This document shows positions 22,551 through 29,320 of a stretch of 44,829 nt of DNA, piece after piece (the first letter of the stretch is position 1; each line of letters begins with the position of its first letter). The notes under the pieces were generated by a model. That model ran no database searches. It was not told the origin of the DNA and saw only the letters and a program-made list of their open reading frames with translations. Position numbers and translations under genes: made by a program. This DNA comes from a virus: positions 1-44,829 of IMG/VR virus record IMGVR_UViG_3300044293_000415, one strand, 5' to 3'.

Positions 22551-23135
22551 TTACGCCGCCACTCCGCAGTACGGAAGATTGCAGCCACCGCATCTCAGAT
22601 TCGGTTCTGTGCCAACAACTTCCGGGAACCCGCATCCATCGCAGCATCCGGCCCACAATCTGGAACCGGAAAGCTCGCCTTTTGCGCTCGATGCCTCGCG
22701 AGATTTCTTCAGTGCGACATCGAATGAGTCCTCCCGATCCGGCGCTGGATCTGGATTCTCCCCCCGCTTCTCCCGCTCCTTCCCACGCTGGCCAGACACC
22801 TTCTTCTTGAGCTTGCGGAACTCGGCCCTCAACACGGCGAAGTCCCGGTGCAGCGCCATCATCTCACGCCAAATCTTCCGATCCCGCGACTCCTCCTCCG
22901 GTGGCGTCCAGTAGCACCCATGCCAAGTCTTGTCCACGCCATCAAAAACCAGCACCCGGCTCCGATGATTACGCATGGAATCGAACGCCTTCGACGCCCG
23001 TTCCAGGTCGCACCCCAGCACACCCTGAACGTGGGCCAAAACAGCCGACCCCCCCGGCTCCCGGCTATGCCGCAGAGGCGGCATCCCACCGAACAACGAA
23101 CGCAACGACGCATCACGCTTTTCTTCGTTTCCCAT
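22551..23135 (-). CDS. DNA-binding-like protein with C-terminal zinc ribbon
   Basis: A 194-residue protein. The N-terminal part contains a winged-helix-like segment (GSAVLAHVQGVLGCDLERASKAF, shown here only by its ends: GSAVLAHVQ to RASKAF). A basic coiled coil (about residues 90-130) and a disordered Arg/Pro/Asp stretch follow. It ends in a CCDGCG...CGGCNLPYC zinc ribbon. GGAGGGAG sits 6-8 bp before the ATG. It is the first gene after a control region with two operator-like palindromes and could be autoregulated (inference). Confidence 0.6.
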   Translation of the reverse strand: MGNEEKRDASLRSLFGGMPPLRHSREPGGSAVLAHVQGVLGCDLERASKAFDSMRNHRSRVLVFDGVDKTWHGCYWTPPEEESRDRKIWREMMALHRDFAVLRAEFRKLKKKVSGQRGKEREKRGENPDPAPDREDSFDVALKKSREASSAKGELSGSRLWAGCCDGCGFPEVVGTEPNLRCGGCNLPYCGVAA

Positions 23136-23577
23136 AAAACTCCCTCCATTCTCCCCATGGGCACTCCTAAGAGAACTCCCACGAAACTCCTTTTCAGCTC
23201 ACAACCCACACAATCATGTTCTTTTTTGTTCCCCAAAACTCCCCATAGACCCTCCTAATATCCCCTAAAGGGAATACAATATTCCCTTAAAAGGGAATAG
23301 TTTTTACGGAAATCCTCTCGCCCCTGCTGAGGCGGGGCGCGGATTCCGCAAAAACCCACCCCTGCTTCCGACCAACCAAGCATCCAAAAATCCCACCACC
23401 CCCTCCTCCGTCCCCGAAACCGGGGTTCAACCGCCAACCGGGAATGCCCCGCGCTGCGCCGGAAAGGGGTCGCCAAGCGTTCGGAAGGCGCGAATCGAAT
23501 CGGCGCAAAAGAACGGAAATCGAGCCGTAGAATTGATTGGGCTTGTTTTTGTGGTTTTGGGGCTCCATTTTTCGGGA
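23136..23577. promoter_or_regulatory. Divergent control region (442 bp without a gene)
   Basis: The region lies between the minus-strand gene starting at 23135 and the plus-strand HNH gene at 23578. It holds the palindromes at 23259-23299, several short ACTCC(C/T) blocks at 23140-23250, and an otherwise C-rich stretch. No good -35/-10 pair is obvious, so exact promoters cannot be placed. Confidence 0.45.
23259..23299. promoter_or_regulatory. Two tandem operator-like palindromes
   Basis: Site 1, 23259-23276, is TATCCCCTAAAGGGAATA (one mismatch between arms). Site 2, 23280-23299, is TATTCCCTTAAAAGGGAATA, a perfect 9-bp dyad around AA. Their centres are 22 bp apart, about two helical turns, so both sites face the same side of the helix. 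This is the geometry of a repressor operator pair. The cognate regulator is not identified. Confidence 0.65.
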
Positions 23578-24126
23578 ATGAAGGCTCAAAACTTTAAAAA
23601 CAAGACCATTACCGAACAGCAATGCCTGCAAATCGTGAACTGGATGCCGAGGCGCTTCAACTTTGGGACGTGGGCTCACTGTTTTTACTGCGGCGTGCAG
23701 CCGACCGACAGGGACCATGTCATCCCGTTCTCGATGACACGGCTTTACGAACGCGGCGGACAAGACGCCTTTGCAACTAGCGGCCCGCTTGTTCCGTCGT
23801 GTCACGAATGCAACCTCCTGCTTTCGGCGTCCTATTTCGACACGCTCCAAGCGAGAGCTGATTTTGTGAACAAGCGGCTTCGGCGAAGGTACTCGAAACT
23901 GGTTCACCTTGAAACTTGGGCGGATTGGGAAATTTCCGAAATCAAGGGAAAGCTGCGCGGCCACGTCGTCCAAAAGCAGGAGGAAAGGAAAATCGCTGTC
24001 AATCGGGTTTCCTGGCAGGTCGGAAGCGAGTTCGTCGCAGACTTTGAGTCCGCTTACGAACAGGCCGTCATCAATTTTCCTGAAAACAAACATTTTCACG
24101 ACTTCATGCGCCCTCGATGGTTGTAA
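23578..24126 (+). CDS. HNH endonuclease
   Basis: A 182-residue protein on the plus strand (start 23578; the longer reading from 23533 adds a hydrophobic, unsupported leader). HCFYCG, then TDRDHVIPFS (catalytic DH), then VPSCHECN gives CxxC...DH...CxxCN, a zinc-stabilised HNH domain at about residues 33-80. A basic helical C-terminus follows. It faces the C5-methyltransferase gene with a 29-bp convergent gap, and a 442-bp control region lies upstream. It could be a homing nuclease, a packaging nuclease or part of a methylase-nuclease pair. Confidence 0.8.
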   Translation: MKAQNFKNKTITEQQCLQIVNWMPRRFNFGTWAHCFYCGVQPTDRDHVIPFSMTRLYERGGQDAFATSGPLVPSCHECNLLLSASYFDTLQARADFVNKRLRRRYSKLVHLETWADWEISEIKGKLRGHVVQKQEERKIAVNRVSWQVGSEFVADFESAYEQAVINFPENKHFHDFMRPRWL

Positions 24127-24155
24127 TCCAATCCCTCGCGAGCTTGTGGGGCATT

Positions 24156-25340
24156 TTAAAGGGGGTTCAAAAGTTCTGCGAAAAGTGTCCGAAACGCGAT
24201 CTCCGCAGTGGCCGGGACTACCCCGTTGCCGAGGAGTCGGAGTTCGTCGGTTCGATTGTCACCGGCGACGTACAGCTCGGCATGGTCCAGCCGACTGGAA
24301 GCCCCATAAGCGTCTCCACCCAGCGGGGGTTGAGTTTCGCGTTGTTGATTCCCATCTTCGCGCTCATTTCCCTGCGGAATTGGCCGCTCATTTGTCCGTG
24401 GGACTTTTCCCCAAGTCCGACAAGCGGTGTCGGCCATTGCTGAATTTGAATTGCCAGCGGAGTTCCCGACCCATTCCCATTCCGATGCTTCTCCTTGTTC
24501 AAGGCTTGGCGCCTGTTCCAACTCTCTAGCGTCTCCATTTCGTTTGGATTCGATGCACACGGCGTGGCCCACTGCTTGACCTGTGCCGTCAGCGGCATCG
24601 TCGAGACGTCGCCTCTCCTTTGTCTCTCGGCCCATGTTTCGGGATTCTCGTCCGTCGTCTTTCCGGCCCTCGGTGTCGCCCACTGCTTTGACAGTCCTTG
24701 GTGGCTCCCATTCGTGCTGTGGTTGTCCCGGGCGGGATGGCCAACATGGACTGCTCTGGCTAGCAGACAGTTCACCGGGACATTTGCGCAGGATTGTGCT
24801 GTGCCATCCTTCCAGTCCCGCGCTGTTGCAGTGGGCCAGGATGAAGACCCGCTTCCGCTGGTGCGGAGCGCCGACTTCAGACGCGCTGAATATGCCCCAC
24901 GTCGTTCTGTAACCCAGTCTTCCCAGGTCCTCAATGACGTCGCGCAACCCCAAGCTGATATGTCCTTCGACGTTCTCGAAGAAGCAGAGCCTAGGTCGCA
25001 TGGCAGCAATTCCATCTGCGATCCAAGGCCAGAGGTGGCGGGGGTCGTCCTTGCCAGCCCGCTTGCCGGCTGCGCTGAATGGCTGGCAGGGGTAACCTCC
25101 AGTGAGGATGTCCACGCCGCCACGAAACGATCCCCAAGGGAAGGTTTTAAGATCCGGCCAGATAGGTGCCGGGTCCATGAGTCCCGCTTCCATTTTTGCG
25201 ACCAAGTTCGCAATGGCAAACGCTTCGATCTCACAAAGAGCGACTGAGCGCAGATTTGGGACGACTCGCTTGAGTCCAAGCTCAATGCCTCCGTATCCAG
25301 CGCACAAGCCGACGTGTGTAACTGCCTTGGTAGAATCCAT
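24156..25340 (-). CDS. C5-cytosine DNA methyltransferase, large (alpha-like) frame
   Basis: A 394-residue frame. LCAGYGGIELGLKR (motif I), GGYPCQPFSAAGKRAG with the catalytic PCQ at 84-86 (IV), FENVEGH (VI, ENV 122-124), GAPHQRKRVFILA (VIII) and RLLGNGVVPATAEIAFRTL (X) are all present. Motif IX and a TRD-like region are not convincing here: the segment from 175 to 355 is low-complexity. Motif IX lies instead in an overlapping frame. The enzyme would transfer methyl from SAM to cytosine C5. This is the two-polypeptide arrangement known from M.EcoHK31I. Confidence 0.85.
   Translation of the reverse strand: MDSTKAVTHVGLCAGYGGIELGLKRVVPNLRSVALCEIEAFAIANLVAKMEAGLMDPAPIWPDLKTFPWGSFRGGVDILTGGYPCQPFSAAGKRAGKDDPRHLWPWIADGIAAMRPRLCFFENVEGHISLGLRDVIEDLGRLGYRTTWGIFSASEVGAPHQRKRVFILAHCNSAGLEGWHSTILRKCPGELSASQSSPCWPSRPGQPQHEWEPPRTVKAVGDTEGRKDDGRESRNMGRETKERRRLDDAADGTGQAVGHAVCIESKRNGDARELEQAPSLEQGEASEWEWVGNSAGNSNSAMADTACRTWGKVPRTNERPIPQGNEREDGNQQRETQPPLGGDAYGASSRLDHAELYVAGDNRTDELRLLGNGVVPATAEIAFRTLFAELLNPL
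24218..25015 (-). CDS. C5-methyltransferase motif-IX (beta-like) frame, overlapping
   Basis: An open frame inside the alpha gene, shifted by one base pair relative to it. It carries SGSGSSSWPTATARDWKDG, repeats of W-x-T-P (QWATPRAG, QWATPCAS, QWPTPLVG), and LNPRWVETLMGLPVGWT (24284-24334), which is C5-methyltransferase motif IX. In M.EcoHK31I and M.EaeI the beta polypeptide begins inside the alpha gene in another frame and supplies motif IX. Start is uncertain: ATG 25015 gives 265 residues, and the frame is open up to 25345. Ribosome binding is weak. It stops just inside the region encoding alpha motif X. Confidence 0.65.
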   Translation of the reverse strand: MELLPCDLGSASSRTSKDISAWGCATSLRTWEDWVTERRGAYSARLKSALRTSGSGSSSWPTATARDWKDGTAQSCANVPVNCLLARAVHVGHPARDNHSTNGSHQGLSKQWATPRAGKTTDENPETWAERQRRGDVSTMPLTAQVKQWATPCASNPNEMETLESWNRRQALNKEKHRNGNGSGTPLAIQIQQWPTPLVGLGEKSHGQMSGQFRREMSAKMGINNAKLNPRWVETLMGLPVGWTMPSCTSPVTIEPTNSDSSATG

Positions 25341-25435
25341 GTCATTGTTTTCCGTTTTTGTTGTTCTGAATTTTCACCACATACTCATTCGCTTCCTGTA
25401 ATCCACTTGGAACGACGTAATCACATTGTCTGCTT

Positions 25436-25669
25436 TCACGTCGCAGGGGCCTCCACAGGCTCAACGTACACGTCCACATCCTCCTCCACCTTCGCCAGCA
25501 CCACCCGGTAGTTCTCCTCGCGGTGCTTCAACGCCCACCAGTCCCGCTCACGGTACGCCTCCCGCTCGCCCGCAATCAGCCACGGTCGCCACGCCCCATC
25601 CACCTGCATCTTCAAATCGCACCAACCCATCCCGGTATGAAACTGGAGTTTGAACAGCTTCGCCTTCAT
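25436..25669 (-). CDS. Hypothetical small protein
   Basis: A 77-residue protein whose ATG overlaps the upstream stop (ATGA). MKAKLFKLQFHTGMGWCDLK and WRPWLIAGEREAYRERDWWA suggest a beta-hairpin plus an aromatic/charged helix. It ends in an acidic VEEDVDVYVEPVE. No family is recognised. The 95 bp between its stop and the methyltransferase start hold only a short unsupported frame. Confidence 0.55.
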   Translation of the reverse strand: MKAKLFKLQFHTGMGWCDLKMQVDGAWRPWLIAGEREAYRERDWWALKHREENYRVVLAKVEEDVDVYVEPVEAPAT

Positions 25670-25854
25670 TCCCGCACCTCCACCCATCTCTCCAGCAGTT
25701 CGGACACGCTCGCCTCATGGCTCAAGCAGTGGCCGTTCCACAGTGGAGCTTCCAAATACACCGTTGCCCCCTCGATTGCCGTAACGCGCATCGAAAAACT
25801 TCCGCGCACGTCCTCCTTCGGACTCCACCAGGTTCCAATTCCGATTTCTTTCAT
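25666..25854 (-). CDS. Hypothetical small protein
   Basis: A 62-residue protein starting MKEIGIGTWWSPKEDVRGSF at an ATGA overlap with the upstream stop. It has beta-rich sequence with SMRVTAIEGATVYLEAPLW. An upstream in-frame extension to 26067 is Gly-rich and is the shadow of the neighbouring gene. No family is recognised. Confidence 0.55.
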   Translation of the reverse strand: MKEIGIGTWWSPKEDVRGSFSMRVTAIEGATVYLEAPLWNGHCLSHEASVSELLERWVEVRE

Positions 25855-26084
25855 CGCACGCCCTCCAGGTTGTCCCGATCCAAAGCCAACAGCTGGGCGC
25901 GTGGCCAACTCGACACCTCCATCCGGAATTGTTCCGGCGTCAGCTCCTCCGCCGCAGCCTCCGCCAGCACCGGAAACCGCGCCAAAGCGTCTTCCGCACT
26001 GGTCGCATCCACCACCGGAGCAATGCGGACACCCGTTCCACGCACCACCCCGCGCACCCGAAACCAACGAGAAGGTTCTTTCAT
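25851..26084 (-). CDS. Hypothetical small protein
   Basis: A 77-residue protein, MKEPSRWFRVRGVVRGTGVR, then an Ala/Glu helix (ATSAEDALARF) and a C-terminal region with SSWPRAQLLALDRD. An AAAGG precedes the ATG. It resembles small phage proteins that pair a beta-hairpin with a UIM-like helix, but no function is known. Confidence 0.55.
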   Translation of the reverse strand: MKEPSRWFRVRGVVRGTGVRIAPVVDATSAEDALARFPVLAEAAAEELTPEQFRMEVSSWPRAQLLALDRDNLEGVR

Positions 26085-26180
26085 GGTAACCCTTTTATGT
26101 TATTTGATTGTGTGTTTACGCGGGCCTGTATTGGCCACGCCCACGCCGTCCCCGGAAACCCAGGGGCGGCGATGGCGGGG

Positions 26181-26828
26181 TCAGATACCCTTTGCTTTTG
26201 CGATGGTGGCGCGGGCTTGCTCGATTGCCGCATCCAGTCCATGGTTGTCACAGTCTTCAGGCTCCTCGTCCCGGGCAGCCTCAAGCCAACCAAGCGCCAC
26301 CTCCAACGCCCCCAGCAGTTCCGGCGCTGCCGCAATCAGGTTGGCATTGGCCCTCACGGCTTTCCCAAATGAAATGCCGCCGGCGCGGCTACCAGGCATC
26401 GCCGCTACATAAATCCCGCCAGCGCGGATCGTGGCCGGGGCGTCACCGCCTTCATAACAGGAGCCATTTCCAGGCACGAAAACCGCCCACGGCCCAGGTG
26501 TATGCGTCGCCCTAAGCACCGCGTCCCGCCACGTCGGCTCGTTCCCCGTGTCGTCTGGCCCTAAATAGGTGGCTCCGCTTCGGGCGTGGCCATTCAGCGA
26601 CCCCCGGAAATAGTCACACACCTGGAGCCCGTCCGGATCCCCAGTCCAGCCAGTTGGTTCAACAATGCAGTAAACCAGGCCCGGATCCCAAGCCGCCACC
26701 CTGTCGGCTTCCTCCACAGAAAGCCCATCCCGAAAACCCTCCGTGGGATCCGCCGCCTTGTACAGTGTGACCCCGTCCCGCTCTGCGATCCGGATGGCGT
26801 GGTGGCCAGATATTTTCCATGCGTTCAT
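26181..26828 (-). CDS. Phage hypothetical protein with NANLIAAAPELL motif
   Basis: A 215-residue protein from ATG 26828 (AAGGA upstream). The N-terminal half has ISGHHAIRIAERDGVTLYK and DPTEG. The C-terminal half has HTPGPWAVFVPG and RANANLIAAAPELLGALE, a very common tail motif in phage proteins of unknown role. The N-terminal half may be a separate small domain. Function is unknown. Confidence 0.65.
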   Translation of the reverse strand: MNAWKISGHHAIRIAERDGVTLYKAADPTEGFRDGLSVEEADRVAAWDPGLVYCIVEPTGWTGDPDGLQVCDYFRGSLNGHARSGATYLGPDDTGNEPTWRDAVLRATHTPGPWAVFVPGNGSCYEGGDAPATIRAGGIYVAAMPGSRAGGISFGKAVRANANLIAAAPELLGALEVALGWLEAARDEEPEDCDNHGLDAAIEQARATIAKAKGI

Positions 26829-26847
26829 TTTGTTCCTTTTGGTTGGT

Positions 26848-27057
26848 TTACTTGATCCCCATGAAATCCTTCTGGCGGAGTGTCCCGTAGTGCCGGACCC
26901 ATGCCGCCACCTCCCCATCAGTCCACGGCCCCACCCCGTCCCGATCGGTGCGCGGGAGGTTCCCGTTGGTTTGCACGGAGAATCCGCGCCAGCCCGGGAA
27001 AGTCACCCGAACCCTTTTATTGCCGTTGGAATCACGGCCTATGGTAAATTGATGCAT
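26848..27057 (-). CDS. Hypothetical small protein
   Basis: A 69-residue protein starting MHQFTIGRDSNGNKRVRVTF, a beta-rich fold with GFSVQTNGNLPRT and a C-terminal helix containing VRHYGTLRQ. It starts just inside the 20-bp spacer after the neighbouring gene. No family is recognised. Confidence 0.55.
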   Translation of the reverse strand: MHQFTIGRDSNGNKRVRVTFPGWRGFSVQTNGNLPRTDRDGVGPWTDGEVAAWVRHYGTLRQKDFMGIK

Positions 27058-27077
27058 GGCTGTTTCTGTTTGGCGGT

Positions 27078-27500
27078 TCAGAAGCAAACCGGAACCAGGT
27101 CGGTGTAACAGGTGGAGATGTTGGGGCCGGACAGCATCTCAGGCCGCCCGACATACAGGGAGCACCCACGTGGGTCCGTTTGATGGTACCAAACAAGGCC
27201 CAGCGGTTCCGCAATCTCCCGGACCCAGCGCAGCGCGGCACGTTCCATGTCGCGGATGGGGTAGCGGCGGTCCTTGGTAGTTCCACGGTGGGGGATTGTC
27301 ACCCGATACGGCTTCCCAGTCTTTTCGTCGCGCTCCACATGCCACGACGCCCACTCGTTGGAATCTCCACATTCCAGCTCCGCCCAACGCTGGAGAGCCC
27401 GCTCCGCCTTTAGGAGCCGCTCCGCCATGGCGGAGGCAATGCCCAGTTTGGCCAGCCGTTCCAGCAAGTTGTCCCGTCGCATTTGCTTTGTGTATCGCAT
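27078..27500 (-). CDS. Hypothetical phage protein
   Basis: A 140-residue protein from ATG 27500 (MRYTKQMRRDNLLERLAKLG). A long basic helix is followed by AELECGDSNEWASWHVERD and beta strands (KPYRVTIPHRG). It ends in a WYHQTDPRGCSLYVG block. This helical-start, WHxERD, then YHQTDPRG layout is common among phage proteins of unknown function. Confidence 0.6.
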   Translation of the reverse strand: MRYTKQMRRDNLLERLAKLGIASAMAERLLKAERALQRWAELECGDSNEWASWHVERDEKTGKPYRVTIPHRGTTKDRRYPIRDMERAALRWVREIAEPLGLVWYHQTDPRGCSLYVGRPEMLSGPNISTCYTDLVPVCF

Positions 27501-27570
27501 AGGTTGATTCGTTTTGTTGTTTTGTGTCCCGACTTCGCCCGCGCTCCGAAGGAACGGGGCGCTTGTCGGG

Positions 27571-27801
27571 TCACGGAAAAAACTCAAGAGCCTTCTCCTC
27601 CCGCGTGCGGAATTCGTCCGACTCCAATTCGTGGCGTGCACAGATTTCCATAATCTGGAAAGCTCGCGCACGCTCACACGTTGCACGGATTATCTCTGAT
27701 AGTTTCTTGTCCCGCTCCAACCCCTCGCGTTGACAGTCAACGCAAAGCCACCCACCGGAACACTGGCGACAAGATCCATCGGGCCGGAATCTGGTTTTCA
27801 T
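27571..27801 (-). CDS. Cys-containing small protein
   Basis: A 76-residue protein: RPDGSCRQCSGGWLCVDCQREG (CxxC...CxxC knuckle) followed by a charged helix. A small zinc-binding protein is likely. It starts 6 bp after the stop of the preceding gene. Confidence 0.6.
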   Translation of the reverse strand: MKTRFRPDGSCRQCSGGWLCVDCQREGLERDKKLSEIIRATCERARAFQIMEICARHELESDEFRTREEKALEFFP

Positions 27802-27807
27802 GTGGAA

Positions 27808-28134
27808 TTAAGCGGGAAGATTGTCGGAGATTTGATCGGCGCATTCCCGGGCCAATTCGGATGGTTCCGAATCCCGGAACAGGGAGACGACGCCCCATAC
27901 GGGGTGTCCGTATGCCCCGCCAGTGAACGAGTTGTCCCCCGTCTGGTAATTCCAGACGATTTCCCCATCGGGCTGCACCGTGGCACCGATGGTGACCAGC
28001 ATTCCCGGGGTTTCGTCGTCGAGGTCATCCGAGGCCCGGTATTCGTCCCGGATGTCCGGAATCAGGCTCCGAAAGAGCACCGACAAGCCGGCTTCAAAGG
28101 ATGCCCACTGGTCGGTGGTGGTGGTGGTTTTCAT
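27808..28134 (-). CDS. Hypothetical acidic protein, first gene of the minus-strand block
   Basis: A 108-residue acidic protein: SFEAGLSVLFRSLIPDIRDEYR, then TIGATVQPDGEIVWNYQTGDN strands and an ARECADQISDNL C-terminal helix. It is the most upstream gene of the minus-strand operon, so an early promoter should lie in 28135-28404. No ribosome-binding site is obvious. No family is recognised. Confidence 0.55.
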   Translation of the reverse strand: MKTTTTTDQWASFEAGLSVLFRSLIPDIRDEYRASDDLDDETPGMLVTIGATVQPDGEIVWNYQTGDNSFTGGAYGHPVWGVVSLFRDSEPSELARECADQISDNLPA

Positions 28135-28404
28135 GGGTGGCGTTGGATTTATCGGACGTTGTCCGGGCTTGTGTTGGTTTTAGCGGGCAATGGTGGCGTT
28201 GAATTGATTTGCTTCCGACATGGACACGTTGCTACTTTCAACGATTTCGCGCAACAAGTTTTTGCAGAAAAACGCATTTTCATTCTAAGCGGCTCCATGC
28301 TAACAGCTTGCGTCGTGGAACGTTTGCATGGTTGGGAATTCTGAGTGTTCCACGTGGAACAAATGCCGTTGCCGCCCCGGTCAAATGGATAATACTGCCG
28401 CTGT
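28135..28404. promoter_or_regulatory. Divergent control region between early and late modules
   Basis: These 270 bp separate two opposite transcription units. They contain the parS-like palindrome (28346-28361), a half-site CGTGGAAC at 28314-28321, and GGATAATACT just before the plus-strand ATG. That last element could be a -10 box (28390-28395). If it is, the small-terminase transcript would be nearly leaderless. No strong minus-strand promoter was found by eye. Confidence 0.5.
28346..28361. promoter_or_regulatory. parS-type palindrome
   Basis: TGTTCCACGTGGAACA is a perfect 16-bp palindrome. It matches the bacterial chromosomal parS consensus, bound by ParB, which is usually quoted as TGTTYCACGTGRAACA. 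No parA or parB gene is present in the window. Possible roles are capture of host ParB for partitioning or silencing, or binding by an unrelated phage regulator at this divergent promoter. Confidence 0.7.
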
Positions 28405-28899
28405 ATGGCGAGAATCTCAAAACAACAAATTGCCAAAGCCAAGGCCCGATACGAAGCCGGGGAATCACTCCAGGTAATTGCAAATGATTTGCAATGCCAC
28501 ATGACCGCCGTGCGCTATCATGCAGTGAAAGGTGGGTGGCAGAAGTCGGCAAATTCTGTTAGGCAAACTTTGCCTAGCAAAGAGATCACCCAATCAGAGA
28601 AAAGGGGAATTCCCCCGGCAATCCCCCAAAAACCCATCGAGGAAATCGGGATCCAGGTCCGCTCGAAACTGGCGTCTAACATCCAGACAACCCTGGATCG
28701 GGTATCGGAGTTGCGGCCCGACGACATGAAGGAGGAGGTTCAGCTCGAAACGGTGCTCGGAAGCCTTACCAAGCGGGCCGCGACCGTTTTTGGGTGGTCG
28801 GAAGCGCAGGCGATCCCAGCTGTAAGCCTCACCCTGCTCGGAGCGTTGCCTGACCGGGAGATCACCGTGTCGCCGAGCAGGGAGGAGGCGTCCGATTAA
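28405..28899 (+). CDS. Small terminase subunit (putative)
   Basis: A 164-residue protein. The N-terminal HTH (about residues 4-45) reads ARYEAGESLQVIANDLQCH then MTAVRYHAVKGGWQ, typical of small terminases that bind the packaging site. A basic linker and a helical C-terminal half follow (LASNIQTTLDRVSEL, AATVFGWSEAQA). Two copies of a GGCAAA-N-TTTGCC palindrome lie in the middle of this gene and just after it. It is upstream of the major capsid gene, but far from the large terminase, which is on the other strand. Confidence 0.6.
   Translation: MARISKQQIAKAKARYEAGESLQVIANDLQCHMTAVRYHAVKGGWQKSANSVRQTLPSKEITQSEKRGIPPAIPQKPIEEIGIQVRSKLASNIQTTLDRVSELRPDDMKEEVQLETVLGSLTKRAATVFGWSEAQAIPAVSLTLLGALPDREITVSPSREEASD
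28560..28576. repeat. Palindrome TAGGCAAA-C-TTTGCCTA, copy 1
   Basis: A 17-bp odd palindrome inside the small-terminase gene. Its 13-bp core is GGCAAACTTTGCC. The core recurs at 29011-29023 in the opposite orientation. Pac sites can lie inside small terminase genes, so this is a candidate packaging or regulatory site. Confidence 0.6.
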
Positions 28900-29010
28900 A
28901 TATAATATGTGTTGTGCGACACGGTGGTCGGACATTTCGCGTCCTACCAGCCTGGCCGCTTTGCTTCACAAAGCGTGCCGTTCGCGCACGTAAAAGATAG
29001 TTTCCTGGTG

Positions 29011-29023
29011 GGCAAAGTTTGCC
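29011..29023. repeat. Palindrome GGCAAA-G-TTTGCC, copy 2
   Basis: The 13-bp core is the exact reverse complement of the copy at 28562-28574. It lies 112 bp after the small-terminase stop. Confidence 0.6.
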
Positions 29024-29149
29024 GAGCGTGGGCTCCGGGCCCCCCTTTTGGGGGTGGTTCACTTTTACATACCCCCCACAAAAATTTTTGGGATTTTAGG
29101 AATTCAACCCCGCAGGGTTTGGCTTGACATTTGGTGGCGGTGTCCCTTG

Positions 29150-29308
29150 ATGTTGACGACCCTAAACGTGAAGCCTTGCGGGTTGGTCGCCGGGGCGTGG
29201 GCCATATTGGGCTGGTTGTGGCTCGACCAGCGGGGGTGGTTGGGGGTGGTGTTGGCGGCTCCCTGTGTGGGGAGGCTGGCCTGCCCTTGGTGTTTGGTTG
29301 AGCAGTAG
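29150..29308 (+). CDS. Possible small membrane protein upstream of the capsid
   Basis: A 52-codon frame MLTTLNVKPCGLVAGAWAIL, then two hydrophobic stretches and a Cys-rich end (ACPWCLVEQ). Its stop abuts the capsid ribosome-binding site. Codon use (TTG, GTG, GGG-rich) matches the capsid gene. No convincing ribosome-binding site of its own precedes it. It may be a chance frame in a skewed region. Confidence 0.35.
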   Translation: MLTTLNVKPCGLVAGAWAILGWLWLDQRGWLGVVLAAPCVGRLACPWCLVEQ

Positions 29309-29320
29309 GAGGAAAAGAAT

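Larger units (their letters stand above)
28900..29320 (+). promoter_or_regulatory. Leader region of the major capsid gene
   Basis: 421 bp between the small terminase and the capsid. In order it holds TATAAT at 28901, hairpins GCTTTG...CAAAGC (about 28959) and CGTGC...GCACG (about 28974), palindrome copy 2, a C5-T4-G5 hairpin at 29041-29054, CAAAAATTTTTG at 29079-29090, TTGACA at 29124 without a good -10, a short hydrophobic frame and AGGAGG at 29307. It probably carries the late capsid promoter and RNA structures. No single element is certain. Confidence 0.5.

Noticed and set aside
23287-24099. 270-codon minus-strand frame opposite the HNH gene
   Set aside because: It is antisense to a clear HNH gene, with a Gly-rich tail and no motif.
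25342-25435. Short minus-strand frame ending in YVVPSGLQEANEYVVKIQ just before the methyltransferase
   Set aside because: The sequence looks protein-like, but there is no ATG or GTG start in a convincing place and no ribosome-binding site.
27730-28344. 204-codon plus-strand frame across the start of the minus-strand operon
   Set aside because: It is antisense to two small genes and runs through the control region; no motif.
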